A DNA stretch of 64,000 nucleotides, taken from JBGQBN01 sp041494805. Its GTDB lineage: Bacteria; Acidobacteriota; Terriglobia; Terriglobales; Acidobacteriaceae. A program made the position numbers and the translations under genes. This document shows positions 41,252 to 49,650 of this stretch, piece after piece (within the stretch, counting starts at the first letter, position 1; every line of letters begins with the position of its first letter). The DNA lies in NCBI GenBank assembly GCA_041494805.1, contig JBGQBN010000004.1:1-64000 (forward strand), given 5' to 3'. The notes under the pieces are model-generated. The model made no database searches. It was not told the origin of the DNA and saw nothing but the letters and a program-made list of their open reading frames with translations.

Positions 41252-41935
41252 ATGAAGCGCGCAGCCCTCGGGGTTCGAATGCATTCCGGTTGGGGAGTGC
41301 TCGTGGCCGTTTCCGGAGACGCCAACTCGCTGGAGGTACTGGACCGGAGGCGCATCGTCACCACGGATGCGAGAATCCCCGGAGCCAACCAGCCCTATCA
41401 CTATGCCGCCAGCCTGGGACTCCCAGAGCTGGGGCTCCCAGAGCTGGGACTCCCAGAGTCGGAGAGATACCTTGCCAACTGTGCAGCCGTCTCCGAGCGC
41501 TTGGCTTTCGCGGCGGTCGGGGAGGTGGTCCGGGAATTGGACGGGCGCCACTATCGAATCGTAGGTTCTGCCGTCCTCTTGGCCTCAGGTCGCCCGCTGC
41601 CGTCGCTTGCGAAAATTCTCGCGTCGCACCCGCTGATTCATACCGCGGAAGGCGAATTCTTTCGCCATGCCGTTAGGAAAGCTTGTGAACGTCTGAAGAT
41701 TTCTGTCACGGCAATTCGGGAGCGAGAACTCGAGGAGCGGGCTAAGACGGCATTCGGGAATGCGGCCAGCCGAGTGCAGCGCAGGATCGCAAGCCTGGGA
41801 AGTTCTATCGGCCCACCTTGGACCAAGGATCACAAAACTGCGGCCCTTGCCGCTTCCATGATTCTGGCACGCGAGCAGACGGTTGCTTCTCCTAGTGCCG
41901 CTCAGAAGAGTGGACCACTCAGGGTAAGGAGTTGA
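41252..41935 (+). CDS. hypothetical protein with an internal LGLPE repeat
   Basis: 227 residues from the ATG at 41252. The start MKRAALGVRMHSGWGVLVAVSG resembles an RNase H-like first strand, and TKDHKTAALAASMILAR near the end is conserved-looking, but I do not recognise the family. Residues about 54-69 are three copies of LGLPE encoded by a 15-bp tandem repeat. No signal peptide. Sits alone before the vapBC pair. Confidence 0.6.
   Translation: MKRAALGVRMHSGWGVLVAVSGDANSLEVLDRRRIVTTDARIPGANQPYHYAASLGLPELGLPELGLPESERYLANCAAVSERLAFAAVGEVVRELDGRHYRIVGSAVLLASGRPLPSLAKILASHPLIHTAEGEFFRHAVRKACERLKISVTAIRERELEERAKTAFGNAASRVQRRIASLGSSIGPPWTKDHKTAALAASMILAREQTVASPSAAQKSGPLRVRS
41414..41458 (+). repeat. 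15-bp in-frame tandem repeat, three units
   Basis: CTGGGACTCCCAGAG, CTGGGGCTCCCAGAG, CTGGGACTCCCAGAG. Units 1 and 3 are identical. Each is itself nearly palindromic (CTGGGACTCCCAG), so slippage or hairpin-driven expansion is likely; copy number should vary between strains. Confidence 0.9.
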
Positions 41936-41961
41936 GGCCACGGAACTCTTTGGAAAGCCCC

Positions 41962-41976
41962 CGAGCCGGAGAACAG
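41962..41976 (+). repeat. 15-bp direct repeat left of vapBC
   Basis: CGAGCCGGAGAACAG, repeated exactly at 42775-42789. The two copies enclose the antitoxin-toxin pair. Confidence 0.7.
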
Positions 41977-42046
41977 GTGGGCCAGCCCCTTAGAAGTGGT
42001 ATTCGATTCGGAACCCGGGTAAGCTATTGTGCAGAGGCGAGCCACA

Positions 42047-42304
42047 ATGACGATCCAGGTCGAACTCAACGCAGAAATAGAAGCGCAACTCGTCGCCGAA
42101 GCCCGCGCCCAGGGCATACCTTTGGAGAAGGTGGCGGAACGCCTTTTGCAGGAAGCTCTGGCTTCCCGCTCAGTCCTTGAAGGGACTCTGTCTGTAGACG
42201 AGTTCCATGCGATGCTCAAATCGCTCGCGTCGGGCTCCGAAGGATTGCCGAATCTGCCGACCGAGAGTTTCACGCGCGAAAGTTTCTACGCGGGCCGCAG
42301 CTAG
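42047..42304 (+). CDS. vapB: VapB-type antitoxin of a PIN toxin
   Basis: 85 residues from the ATG at 42047. Begins MTIQVELNAEIEAQLVAEAR, a ribbon-helix-helix-like N-terminus (strand, then helix with EKVAERLLQEAL), followed by an acidic, partly unstructured tail (LPTESFTRESFYAGRS) for toxin binding. The TAG is directly followed by the toxin ATG. Probably represses its own operon. Confidence 0.75.
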   Translation: MTIQVELNAEIEAQLVAEARAQGIPLEKVAERLLQEALASRSVLEGTLSVDEFHAMLKSLASGSEGLPNLPTESFTRESFYAGRS

Positions 42305-42766
42305 ATGGCAGGCACGCCCTACCTGGTTGACAGCAACGTCCTGCTTCGCTGGGTAAAACCGGATGATCACGATTATCCCCTGGTAGTGTCGGCAATCGAT
42401 GCCATCCTTCAGCGCGGCGCTGTGCTCTGCTACACGTCGCAGAACGTTGCGGAATTCTGGAATACTTGCACCCGTCCACTTGACCGTAATGGATACGGGC
42501 TGACTCCCCCGGAAGCTGACCGGCGTGCCAGGTTTTTTGAGGACAATCTGCGACTGCTGCCAGACAGTTTGGCCGTCCATCAGGAGTGGCGCAAACTGCT
42601 CGTCATCCACAATGTCTCTGGCGTTCAAGTTCACGATGCGCGATTGCTGGCCGCAATGCGGGTGCACGGTGTCAGGCGGATTCTGACATTCAACGAGAGA
42701 GACTTTGCCCGTTATGCTGACATCGAAGCCGTTCATCCTCGAACCATCTCAGCAAAGCGGCCATGA
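42305..42766 (+). CDS. vapC: PIN-domain ribonuclease toxin, VapC-like
   Basis: 153 residues. The acidic metal-binding residues of the PIN fold are present: Asp in YLVDSNVLLRW, Glu in VAEFWNTC, Asp in VHDARLLAA, and the terminal TFNERDF. VapC toxins cleave initiator tRNA or rRNA. Starts right after the antitoxin stop. A 15-bp direct repeat follows nine bases after its stop. Confidence 0.88.
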   Translation: MAGTPYLVDSNVLLRWVKPDDHDYPLVVSAIDAILQRGAVLCYTSQNVAEFWNTCTRPLDRNGYGLTPPEADRRARFFEDNLRLLPDSLAVHQEWRKLLVIHNVSGVQVHDARLLAAMRVHGVRRILTFNERDFARYADIEAVHPRTISAKRP

Positions 42767-42774
42767 GCATTTGG

Positions 42775-42789
42775 CGAGCCGGAGAACAG
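42775..42789 (+). repeat. 15-bp direct repeat right of vapBC
   Basis: CGAGCCGGAGAACAG, identical to 41962-41976. The gap 42790-43025 beyond it shows no gene. Confidence 0.7.
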
Positions 42790-43025
42790 TGCAGCGGAGG
42801 ATCCTAAAACCCGCCCTAGCTCAGTCCGATATTCAGCCCTGAGCTGCACTTCCTCGGCGTTGCAACTGCCACATTCCGCGCCGGTTGCACCCATTCCGAC
42901 GAAGCATTTCTCCACCTCACCCCGGCTAATCTTGCGGCCCATCCAACCCGGCCACGGCGAAAAACTGCTTGCTGCCTCCGGTGGGCTGTAGTAACTTGTC
43001 GCGGTTGCCATTCGGGGAGGAAACC

Positions 43026-43295
43026 TTGAGTCTTGATATCGAACGGTATCTGGCCGCCGTTAGGAAATTCAACCAGTTGGTCTCTGATCTTGCCGGCAAG
43101 CTGGAGGAAATCGGCGATGCCCGCGATGAGGCCCTGAAGGCGAGTTCAGATTTGCAAAGGGAGTTGGGAGCGACCGACCAGAAGTTGCAGGATATCGCCA
43201 GCGCGGTGCGTCAGCAGGTCACCATGGAGTTCACCAGAAAGACAGTTCGATCAGACAGTGCCGCCGACCCTGCCATGGCGCGACGGGTCAGCTAA
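43026..43295 (+). CDS. hypothetical coiled-coil protein
   Basis: 89 residues from a TTG at 43026 with GGAGG six bases upstream, which decides the start. Heptad-like helices run through most of it (VRKFNQLVSDLAGKLEEIGD then DEALKASSDLQRELGATDQK). No family recognised. It is convergent with the EVE gene. Confidence 0.6.
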   Translation: MSLDIERYLAAVRKFNQLVSDLAGKLEEIGDARDEALKASSDLQRELGATDQKLQDIASAVRQQVTMEFTRKTVRSDSAADPAMARRVS

Positions 43296-43354
43296 GAAGC
43301 ACTCTCTCTGGTCATCTGTTCGGACCCACGGTTTTGCGACCTTCGCCAGCGCGG

Positions 43355-43735
43355 CTACTCGCCCGTCAGAAACTTGTGCTGCGCCGCCGTCAGCGGCACC
43401 ACGGACAGCCTTCCCTGCCGCACCAGTGGCGAATCCGCGAAAAGCCTGTTGGCTTTGACTTCCGCCAGGGTTACAGGCTTCGCCAGCGCTTTCCCGGCTT
43501 TGATCTTTACTCGTGGGTTCTTCGCATCCGACGCATCCACCGAAACCACGGTCGCGGTCCCCACCGCGTTCTTGTGGTCCCCAGTTTCGTAAATCACCAG
43601 GCGCTCGCCCACTTTCATCCCCCGCAGGTTCTTGACGGCCAGCGGATTCGATACTCCATCCCAGATGGTGTTCTGGTCACGCTGCAAATCAGCAAAGGAA
43701 TACTCCGAAGGTTCAGTCTTCAGTAGGTAGTCCAT
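43355..43735 (-). CDS. EVE-domain protein
   Basis: 126 residues. PUA-like EVE fold: LLKTEPSEYSFADLQRDQNTIWDGV, VGERLVIYETGDHKNAVGTATV, and the closing FADSPLVRQGRLSVVPLT. EVE domains bind modified nucleobases in RNA or DNA and recur both in core metabolism and in restriction/defence loci. Here it is a single-domain protein of normal length. Confidence 0.92.
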   Translation of the reverse strand: MDYLLKTEPSEYSFADLQRDQNTIWDGVSNPLAVKNLRGMKVGERLVIYETGDHKNAVGTATVVSVDASDAKNPRVKIKAGKALAKPVTLAEVKANRLFADSPLVRQGRLSVVPLTAAQHKFLTGE

Positions 43736-43760
43736 AGGGATTTCCGATTGTAGATCTCAG

Positions 43761-43824
43761 ATTGTAGATTTCAGAATCGAAGTCGCCGAGTTCCCATCCT
43801 GTCGCCAAATCTGAAATCTACAAT
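43761..43824. repeat. 15-bp inverted repeat ATTGTAGATTTCAGA
   Basis: ATTGTAGATTTCAGA at 43761-43775 and its exact inverse at 43810-43824, the latter touching the stop codon of the secreted protein gene. A partial extra copy (ATTGTAGATCTCAG) lies at 43748. Possible hairpin terminator or dispersed repeat. Confidence 0.65.
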
Positions 43825-44240
43825 TACTGCGGCTTCTTGTCCGCCGGCTGCTCCTTTTTTTCTTCCGGGTGATCCTCGTAAATGGAATACTGCCCCTGCG
43901 GCCGCTTCATTTTGATCGTGATCTCGACCGTCGGTTGGTTAATGTCGTAGTCCTCGCCGAAGGTCTGGAAGCCGGACGCCAGCACCTGGATCCGCAGCTT
44001 ACCGTAGGGCACGCCGTCGAAGCTGGCCTTGCCCTCGGCATCGGCCTTGAGCTGCAGGCCTCCGCGGGACTGCTTGCCATCCTTCTTCACCGGATGCATC
44101 ACTACGCTGGCGTTGCGGATGGGCTTGCCGTTGTCGTCCTTCACCACCAGGAACTTCAGCAGCGCCATGTTCGGCTCCTCGGCGGAGACCGCCGTCAGCA
44201 GCACCACTGTCAGAGCAAATGCGAACCAGAGCTTTTTCAT
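43824..44240 (-). CDS. secreted carboxypeptidase-regulatory-like (beta-sandwich) protein
   Basis: 138 residues from the ATG at 44238-44240, four bases after GGGGAG; the longer frame has no ribosome site. Signal peptide MKKLWFAFALTVVLLTAVSA, then one CarboxypepD_reg-type domain: VVKDDNGKPIRNASVVMHPV, LKADAEGKASFDGVPYGKLRIQV and ASGFQTFGEDYDI. The tail is charged and rich in Lys, Glu and Pro. Such domains are common in TonB-receptor and envelope proteins; single ones are of unknown role. Confidence 0.8.
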   Translation of the reverse strand: MKKLWFAFALTVVLLTAVSAEEPNMALLKFLVVKDDNGKPIRNASVVMHPVKKDGKQSRGGLQLKADAEGKASFDGVPYGKLRIQVLASGFQTFGEDYDINQPTVEITIKMKRPQGQYSIYEDHPEEKKEQPADKKPQ

Positions 44241-44337
44241 GGCACTCCCCATTCTAACTGACTTCACCTCGCCAGATCTCAGAAGTCTATGTAAACACAT
44301 ATAAATAATATACTTAACCTATCTCCGGTTGGCTAGC

Positions 44338-44367
44338 TTGACAAGCCGCTAGGCCGCCATCTACAAT
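44338..44367 (+). promoter_or_regulatory. groES promoter
   Basis: TTGACA (44338-44343), 18 bases, TACAAT (44362-44367). The -10 abuts the CIRCE operator, so the start point falls inside it. Confidence 0.8.
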
Positions 44368-44393
44368 TAGCACTCGCCAGCAATGAGTGCTAA
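44367..44393. promoter_or_regulatory. CIRCE operator (HrcA site)
   Basis: TTAGCACTC-N9-GAGTGCTAA, a perfect match to the CIRCE consensus. HrcA repressor bound here blocks groES-groEL until heat shock. hrcA itself is not in the window. Confidence 0.97.
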
Positions 44394-44471
44394 CAGGCCG
44401 CTTCGGCGACCTGGGTAACCCGCAATTTAACTCAAATTTCAACCGAAAGCGAACGAAAGGAGTCTGCAAGC

Positions 44472-44801
44472 ATGGCTACAAAATTTACCCCCCTGCATGA
44501 CCGCATACTGGTACGTCGAGTCGAGGAAGTGGGCACTACTCGCGGCGGAATCATTATTCCTGACAGCGCCAAAGACAAGCCGCAAGAGGGCGAAGTCATC
44601 TCCGTCGGCCGCGGCAAGAGCAACGACGAAGGCAAAGTGTTCCCTCTGGCCGTGAAAGAGGGCGACCACATCCTGTTCGGAAGGTACGCTGGCAACGAGA
44701 TCAAGATTGATGGAGAGGATTACCTCATCGTCAAGGAAGAGGAAGTCCTCGGCGTTATCACTGGCGCCGCCAAGAAAGAAACCGTGGGCGCAAGACGCTA
44801 G
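44472..44801 (+). CDS. groS: co-chaperonin GroES
   Basis: 109 residues, GAAAGGAG upstream. FTPLHDRILVRRVEEVGTTRGGIIIPDSAKDKPQEG, the mobile loop and roof sequence, and EDYLIVKEEEVLGVI are standard. Slightly longer at the C-terminus (TGAAKKETVGARR) than the usual 95-100. Heptameric lid for GroEL; first gene of the CIRCE-controlled operon. Confidence 0.97.
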   Translation: MATKFTPLHDRILVRRVEEVGTTRGGIIIPDSAKDKPQEGEVISVGRGKSNDEGKVFPLAVKEGDHILFGRYAGNEIKIDGEDYLIVKEEEVLGVITGAAKKETVGARR

Positions 44802-44897
44802 TCGCCAGTCACTGAGAACGGCAACTGCGATCTGGTTCCCAACGATTCCCGCAGGCGCTAGCCTGCAAACAAAATCAAGCGATAGGAGATTCAAGTT

Positions 44898-46565
44898 ATG
44901 GCAAAGCAGATTGTTCATGGCGAAGAGTCGCGGCAGGCGATTCTCCGCGGCGTCAACCTTCTGGCGGACGCGGTAAAAGTAACGCTCGGCCCCAAGGGCC
45001 GCAACGTGGTCATTGAAAAGAAATTCGGTTCGCCGACCATCACCAAGGACGGCGTCACCGTAGCCAAGGAAATCGAACTCAAAGACGGCCTGGAAAACAT
45101 GGGTGCCCAGATGGTCCGTGAAGTCGCCAGCAAGACCAGCGACGTCGCCGGCGACGGCACCACCACCGCCACCGTTCTAGCCCAAGCCATCTACCGCGAA
45201 GGCGTAAAGACGGTAGCCGCCGGCGCCAACCCGATGGCCATGAAACGCGGCATCGAAAAAGCCATCAGCCTGATCTGCGGCGCCGCCGACCCCAAAACCG
45301 GCGAACGCGGCAAAGGCGAACTAGACAAACTCTCCAAACCCGTAACCGGCGAAATGATTGCGCAGGTCGGCACTATCTCGGCTAACAATGACGAGACTAT
45401 TGGGAAGATCATTGCTGAGGCCATGAAGAAGGTTGGCAAGGACGGCGTCATTACGGTGGAAGAGTCGAAGACGCTGGAGACGCAACTCGAGGTGGTCGAA
45501 GGCATGCAGTTCGACCGCGGGTATCTGTCGCCTTACTTTGTTACCGACCCGGAGCGCATGGAGGTCATTCAGGAGAATGCCTACATCCTCATCCACGAAA
45601 AGAAAATCAGTTCGATGAAGGACCTGCTGCCCCTGCTGGAGCAGATCGCAAAGAGCGGCAAACCGCTGCTCATCATCGCTGAGGATGTTGAGGGCGAGGC
45701 TTTGGCCACGCTCGTGGTCAACAAACTGCGGGGCACGCTGCAAGTCGCGGCTGTCAAGGCTCCCGGCTTCGGCGACCGCCGCAAAGCCATGCTGCAGGAT
45801 ATCGCCACTCTCACTGGCGGCAAGGCCATTACCGAAGACCTTGGCATCAAGCTGGAGAATGTCCAGGTTGCCGATCTCGGCCAAGCCAAGAAGATCACCG
45901 TGGACAAGGACAACACCACCCTGGTCGAAGGCAAGGGCAAGCACTCCGAGATCGAAGGCCGGGTAAAGGAAATCCGCAGCCAGGTGGACAAGACCACCAG
46001 CGACTACGACCGCGAGAAACTGCAAGAGCGGTTGGCCAAGCTGGTGGGCGGTGTGGCTGTGATCAAGGTAGGCGCCGCGACCGAGACCGAAATGAAAGAG
46101 AAGAAGGCTCGTGTCGAAGACGCCATGCACGCTACCCGCGCGGCCGTGGAAGAAGGCATTGTCCCCGGCGGCGGCGTGGCCCTGGCCCGCTGCGTCAGCG
46201 CACTCGACAAGCTGAAGGTCGAGGGTGATGAGCAGATCGGTGTCAACATCGTGAAGCGCGCCCTGCAAGAGCCGCTGCGCCAGATCGCCGAGAACTGCGG
46301 CGAAGAAGGCGCAATCGTTCTGGGCAAGGTCAACGACTCGAAAGACAACAACTACGGCTACAACGCCCTGACCGGCGACTACGAAGATCTGGTCAAGGCG
46401 GGCGTGCTCGATCCGACCAAAGTCGTGCGCACTGCTTTACAGAACGCCGGCTCGATCGCGTCGCTGATGCTGACCACTGAAGCGCTTGTTGCGGAGATCC
46501 CGGAAGAGAAGAGGGGCGCTCCGATGGGTGGCCACGGCGGTGGCGGTATGGAAGGGATGTACTAG
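44898..46565 (+). CDS. groL: chaperonin GroEL
   Basis: 555 residues. ATP site VAGDGTTTATVLAQ, LLIIAEDVEGEALATLVVNKL, VEEGIVPGGGVAL and ending in a Gly-Met tail (GGHGGGGMEGMY). Full-length tetradecameric chaperonin that folds proteins in the cytoplasm. Follows groS by 96 bases with AGGAG before the ATG, and ends at a strong terminator. Confidence 0.98.
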   Translation: MAKQIVHGEESRQAILRGVNLLADAVKVTLGPKGRNVVIEKKFGSPTITKDGVTVAKEIELKDGLENMGAQMVREVASKTSDVAGDGTTTATVLAQAIYREGVKTVAAGANPMAMKRGIEKAISLICGAADPKTGERGKGELDKLSKPVTGEMIAQVGTISANNDETIGKIIAEAMKKVGKDGVITVEESKTLETQLEVVEGMQFDRGYLSPYFVTDPERMEVIQENAYILIHEKKISSMKDLLPLLEQIAKSGKPLLIIAEDVEGEALATLVVNKLRGTLQVAAVKAPGFGDRRKAMLQDIATLTGGKAITEDLGIKLENVQVADLGQAKKITVDKDNTTLVEGKGKHSEIEGRVKEIRSQVDKTTSDYDREKLQERLAKLVGGVAVIKVGAATETEMKEKKARVEDAMHATRAAVEEGIVPGGGVALARCVSALDKLKVEGDEQIGVNIVKRALQEPLRQIAENCGEEGAIVLGKVNDSKDNNYGYNALTGDYEDLVKAGVLDPTKVVRTALQNAGSIASLMLTTEALVAEIPEEKRGAPMGGHGGGGMEGMY

Positions 46566-46609
46566 ACTAGTTGTCGGTCGTCAGTTGTCAGGTGTCAGGA
46601 AGAGCTTAG

Positions 46610-46636
46610 GCCCCGCCTCCGGCGGGGCTTTTGTTT
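46610..46636 (+). terminator. rho-independent terminator of the groESL operon
   Basis: GCCCCGCC-TCC-GGCGGGGC (46610-46628) followed by TTTTGTTT. Confidence 0.95.
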
Positions 46637-46762
46637 GCCCTCCCCTACCCTGTTGACTGCTTCCTGGCGCCGGTGCATAATCGCTCCCACTTCTCCCCGG
46701 CCCTGGGCTCTACCAAGGTAGCAATCGACGAGAATTTTTCAAAATTGAAGGAGAGGTGTGTG

Positions 46763-47533
46763 ATGGCAAAACCAGTCTTTGGTTCATTCAATCAGGGAGC
46801 AGTTCCCACGATCGCTTGTTTTAACAAAGCCACAGTTGCGCTCGGCGTCGACTTCGATGCTCTGATCGCAGCCATGCAGGCGTATATCGACAATTTTATC
46901 GTGCCGGTATGGGGTACGCCTGCGCAACTCGTCAAGACCACGGGATTCCAAAAAGGTGCCTGGGCGATGGTATTTCTCGATGACGCCGATCAGCCCGGCG
47001 CCCTGGCCTACCACGACCTGACTCCCGACGGCCTGCCGGAGTCGAAGGTTTTCGTTAAGACCACTCTCGACAACGGTGATTTGGTCAGTGTGTCGGCGTC
47101 TCACGAACTGGTCGAGATGCTGGTTGATCCAGCCATCAACCTGATGACCACTGGGCCTAACGCGAGGCTGGTCTATGCCTACGAGAGTGCCGATCCCGTC
47201 GAGGCGCTGAGCTTCGATGTGGACGGCATCCAGATGAGCGACTTTATCTACCCATCGTACTTCGAAGACTTCCACACAGCTGGGTCGGTACAGTTCGATC
47301 AGATGAATAAGGTCAAGAATCCATTTCAGATTCTTTCAGGTGGTTATCAGATCATCATGAGGAATGGGAAATGGGGCCAGGTGTTCGGTTCGGAGGCGAA
47401 GAAGAAGAGCTTCGCCAAGGAGGACCGCCGCGGACACCGCAGCGTGCAGCGGTCTGCAAGGACGCTTCGTCGACCGGAAATGGACAAAATAAGGCGGGCT
47501 GAGTCACTCCTCGCGAGGAAAAAAGCGGCGTAG
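46763..47533 (+). CDS. hypothetical protein with an HELVE metal-site-like motif
   Basis: 256 residues from the ATG at 46763 (GAAGGAGAG upstream); a longer frame overlaps the groEL terminator. Residues 111-123 read SASHELVEMLVDP. This H-E-x-x-E-x-x-x-D-P string is seen in a group of poorly described bacterial and fungal proteins and may bind zinc, like HExxH enzymes, with Glu or Asp as third ligand. No signal peptide. The last 40 residues are strongly basic (RRGHRSVQRSARTLRRPEMD), suggesting nucleic-acid or membrane binding. Function unknown. Confidence 0.6.
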   Translation: MAKPVFGSFNQGAVPTIACFNKATVALGVDFDALIAAMQAYIDNFIVPVWGTPAQLVKTTGFQKGAWAMVFLDDADQPGALAYHDLTPDGLPESKVFVKTTLDNGDLVSVSASHELVEMLVDPAINLMTTGPNARLVYAYESADPVEALSFDVDGIQMSDFIYPSYFEDFHTAGSVQFDQMNKVKNPFQILSGGYQIIMRNGKWGQVFGSEAKKKSFAKEDRRGHRSVQRSARTLRRPEMDKIRRAESLLARKKAA

Positions 47534-47553
47534 AGTCTGGAGTCTGCGGGCTT

Positions 47554-47651
47554 CTGGGGGAGGTCTGGAAGCCCGTAGTCTGTTGTCGGGTTCCGATTGT
47601 CCTTAAGTGATGATGGTGCAGGCACCCACCCTTCGAAAACCGCGAAGGGTG
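47554..47651 (+). repeat. about 100-bp direct repeat, copy 1
   Basis: From CTGGGGGAGGTCTGGAAGCC to CGCGAAGGGTG. Nearly identical to 48813-48913. It contains a palindromic GGTGGGTGCC/ACCCTTCG...CGAAGGGT part that belongs to the dispersed hairpin family. Confidence 0.9.
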
Positions 47652-47682
47652 TCTTGCTGACTTTGTGACTTGGAGTTGAATC

Positions 47683-48732
47683 ATGCGATCAACCTTTCTC
47701 TCGTTGTGCGTAATTCTTGTGGTGCCGGTGAGTTCGTGGGGTGCAACCAAGGGAACTCAAAAGGGCGTAGGTTCCTATCTGGCTGCGACCAACAAGAATG
47801 CCCTGAAGATAACTGTGAAGGCTTCTCGCGACCAAGCGATTGCGGGGTCGGACTTCGGCATCACCGCACAGATCGAAAATATTTCCGATCAGCCCGTCTA
47901 TATTGCTCCTTCCTCCTTTGCGATGACAGCACCTCCTGAGCTGGACTCTGAGGGGCCGCGCGACTGGTTGGCGTTCTTTCCGGGGCTTTTGACCATAGCC
48001 GGCCAGCCGTACGGAGATACCGTCATCGTCCTCGAACCGGGGTCCAACATTTCCGCGTTTTGGAGCGGTAACAAACCCGTGCAATCAGCTGTCGCCCCGG
48101 CAGGACTTGTTTTCAATTTCTGCAACTTTGTCGGCGTTGACTGTCCTCAGTTGTTTAGGGGATTTAGGTTCTCTCCTGGAAAGTACACACTCACGATCGT
48201 CGGAAGTTATTGGGACACTTACGAGGGTGCTAAAGCCAAAAGTATTGAGCGGCACACACAAGCTACCGAGTTGCAGGAGCCTATCAACGCCCCTCAGTCA
48301 ACGATCCTTTTTGGTGCGGCAGTGGGCGGTGTAATCGCATTTCTACTGCTGTCAAAGATTCAACCATCATCTCCTTCCGGTTGGACGCTGGTGAGGTGGA
48401 TTCCAGGTCTTCTGTCAGCGGTCCTGTTAAGCATGATCGTGACCATCTTGTTGGCTCGACTGGCTGAGAGTCAGTTCATTATCAGCGTAACAGTGAATGA
48501 TCTGTGGGGAGCAGTAGCTGTTGGTTTCATAATCACTGCATCCGGACCGACTATTTTGCAAAAATTCACGGCGTTGGTGCGTGGGACGCCGCCCCCCAGC
48601 CCGACGCCGACAGCGACTCCCACAGCGACTCCCCCTGAAAGTACAGTGCCAAGTCCAACTGCACCAGAAGACTCCGTCCAGGCCGAAAGTTCGTCGACAC
48701 TCGTACCCGCTCAGGGACTCAACGTCACATGA
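47683..48732 (+). CDS. hypothetical membrane protein with extracytoplasmic N-domain and Pro/Thr-rich tail
   Basis: 349 residues. Signal peptide MRSTFLSLCVILVVPVSSWG, then a roughly 180-residue beta-rich domain (LKITVKASRDQAIAGSDFGI opening resembles Ig-like folds), three membrane helices (about 206-226, 240-262, 270-292) and a low-complexity tail of Pro, Thr and Ser (SPTPTATPTATPPEST). Lower GC than its neighbours and enclosed by 100-bp direct repeats, so probably horizontally acquired. Not recognised. Confidence 0.65.
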   Translation: MRSTFLSLCVILVVPVSSWGATKGTQKGVGSYLAATNKNALKITVKASRDQAIAGSDFGITAQIENISDQPVYIAPSSFAMTAPPELDSEGPRDWLAFFPGLLTIAGQPYGDTVIVLEPGSNISAFWSGNKPVQSAVAPAGLVFNFCNFVGVDCPQLFRGFRFSPGKYTLTIVGSYWDTYEGAKAKSIERHTQATELQEPINAPQSTILFGAAVGGVIAFLLLSKIQPSSPSGWTLVRWIPGLLSAVLLSMIVTILLARLAESQFIISVTVNDLWGAVAVGFIITASGPTILQKFTALVRGTPPPSPTPTATPTATPPESTVPSPTAPEDSVQAESSSTLVPAQGLNVT

Positions 48733-48812
48733 CAGCACAAACGAGGTCAGGGCGGGTGGCCACTGCCAAAGAACGCGAAAAAGGTCGGGCACCCGGCGGC
48801 GCTACTGTTTTG

Positions 48813-48913
48813 CTGGGGGAGGTCTGGAAGCCCATAGTCTGTTGTCGGGTTCCGATCGTCACTTAAGTGATGTGATGGTGCAGGCACCCACCCTTCGAAA
48901 ACCGCGAAGGGTG
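48813..48913 (+). repeat. about 100-bp direct repeat, copy 2
   Basis: Copy of 47554-47651 with a few substitutions and a small insertion (GTGATGTGATGG against GTGATGATGG). It is followed by GGGCACCCCG. Together the two copies bracket the membrane-protein gene. Confidence 0.9.
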
Positions 48914-49117
48914 GGGCACCCCGCTGCTACTTCTGAGATAGAATCCGGCGTGGGAAAAGGTGGGCCACCCGCCAGCCTCGCCATAGAAATAATCAATAGA
49001 AACGCACGCTGGCTCACAGCCGCAATCCCGATATACCATCTATCACTATGATATACAAGCCACTGCCATAATAGGGTCCCAACCGGTATCTTCTAATAGC
49101 CACCCGTCATTCTTCGG

Positions 49118-49309
49118 ATGCGACTTTACAATGTTTACATGCCCTGTTGCGAAGGACCTAGGCAACTCCCGAACGGCGCGTACGTGCCTGGTCACGGCGG
49201 CATTCCCAAACTCTTCGCCGAAATCAACAGTCCATCCGCACCGCCAAGGTTTTACACAGGAACTCTTGCGGCACATCACAAATCGTTGATCCTGCCCGGC
49301 ACTTACTGA
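49118..49309 (+). pseudogene. truncated copy of the DUF5343 gene
   Basis: The frame contains GHGGIPKLFAEINSPSAPPRF, which matches GYGGIPKLFAEIKSASVPPKF of the intact gene starting at 49651; DNA around 49195-49255 is nearly the same as 49684-49745. After that the copy loses similarity and stops. A relic of an earlier version of the cassette or of a partial duplication. The rest of 48914-49650 shows no gene and is AT-rich near 49500-49570, likely promoter DNA. Confidence 0.8.
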
Positions 49310-49650
49310 ATTATTACGCATTTTATGAATGTCGAGTTTCTGTCGGCGCAAAGTTGCTAGAGCCTTGGTGGCTCTGTTGGTTCGATCGAGGAACTCCGCC
49401 CGCACCACGCCTTGCCCGCAGTCTCTAATGGCCCGGCCGCGCCCTGGTCAGTGGATAAGTTCTGAGCCTGTGCAAAACAACGCTCTCTAACTCTAGATGG
49501 CGTACACAGATTTCTTCATATAGACTGTAACGTATTTAGATAGAACTAGATAGATTTTCGTATTCCATGGGTGAGCCATCATACGACAACCTACATTTTG
49601 AATGTTGCTATTTTCCCTCCGCATGATAGCCTTTCCGAAAGGAGTCGATC

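Noticed and set aside
49118..49309. Independent small gene
   Set aside because: It has no ribosome site and its central part is a truncated copy of the DUF5343 gene.
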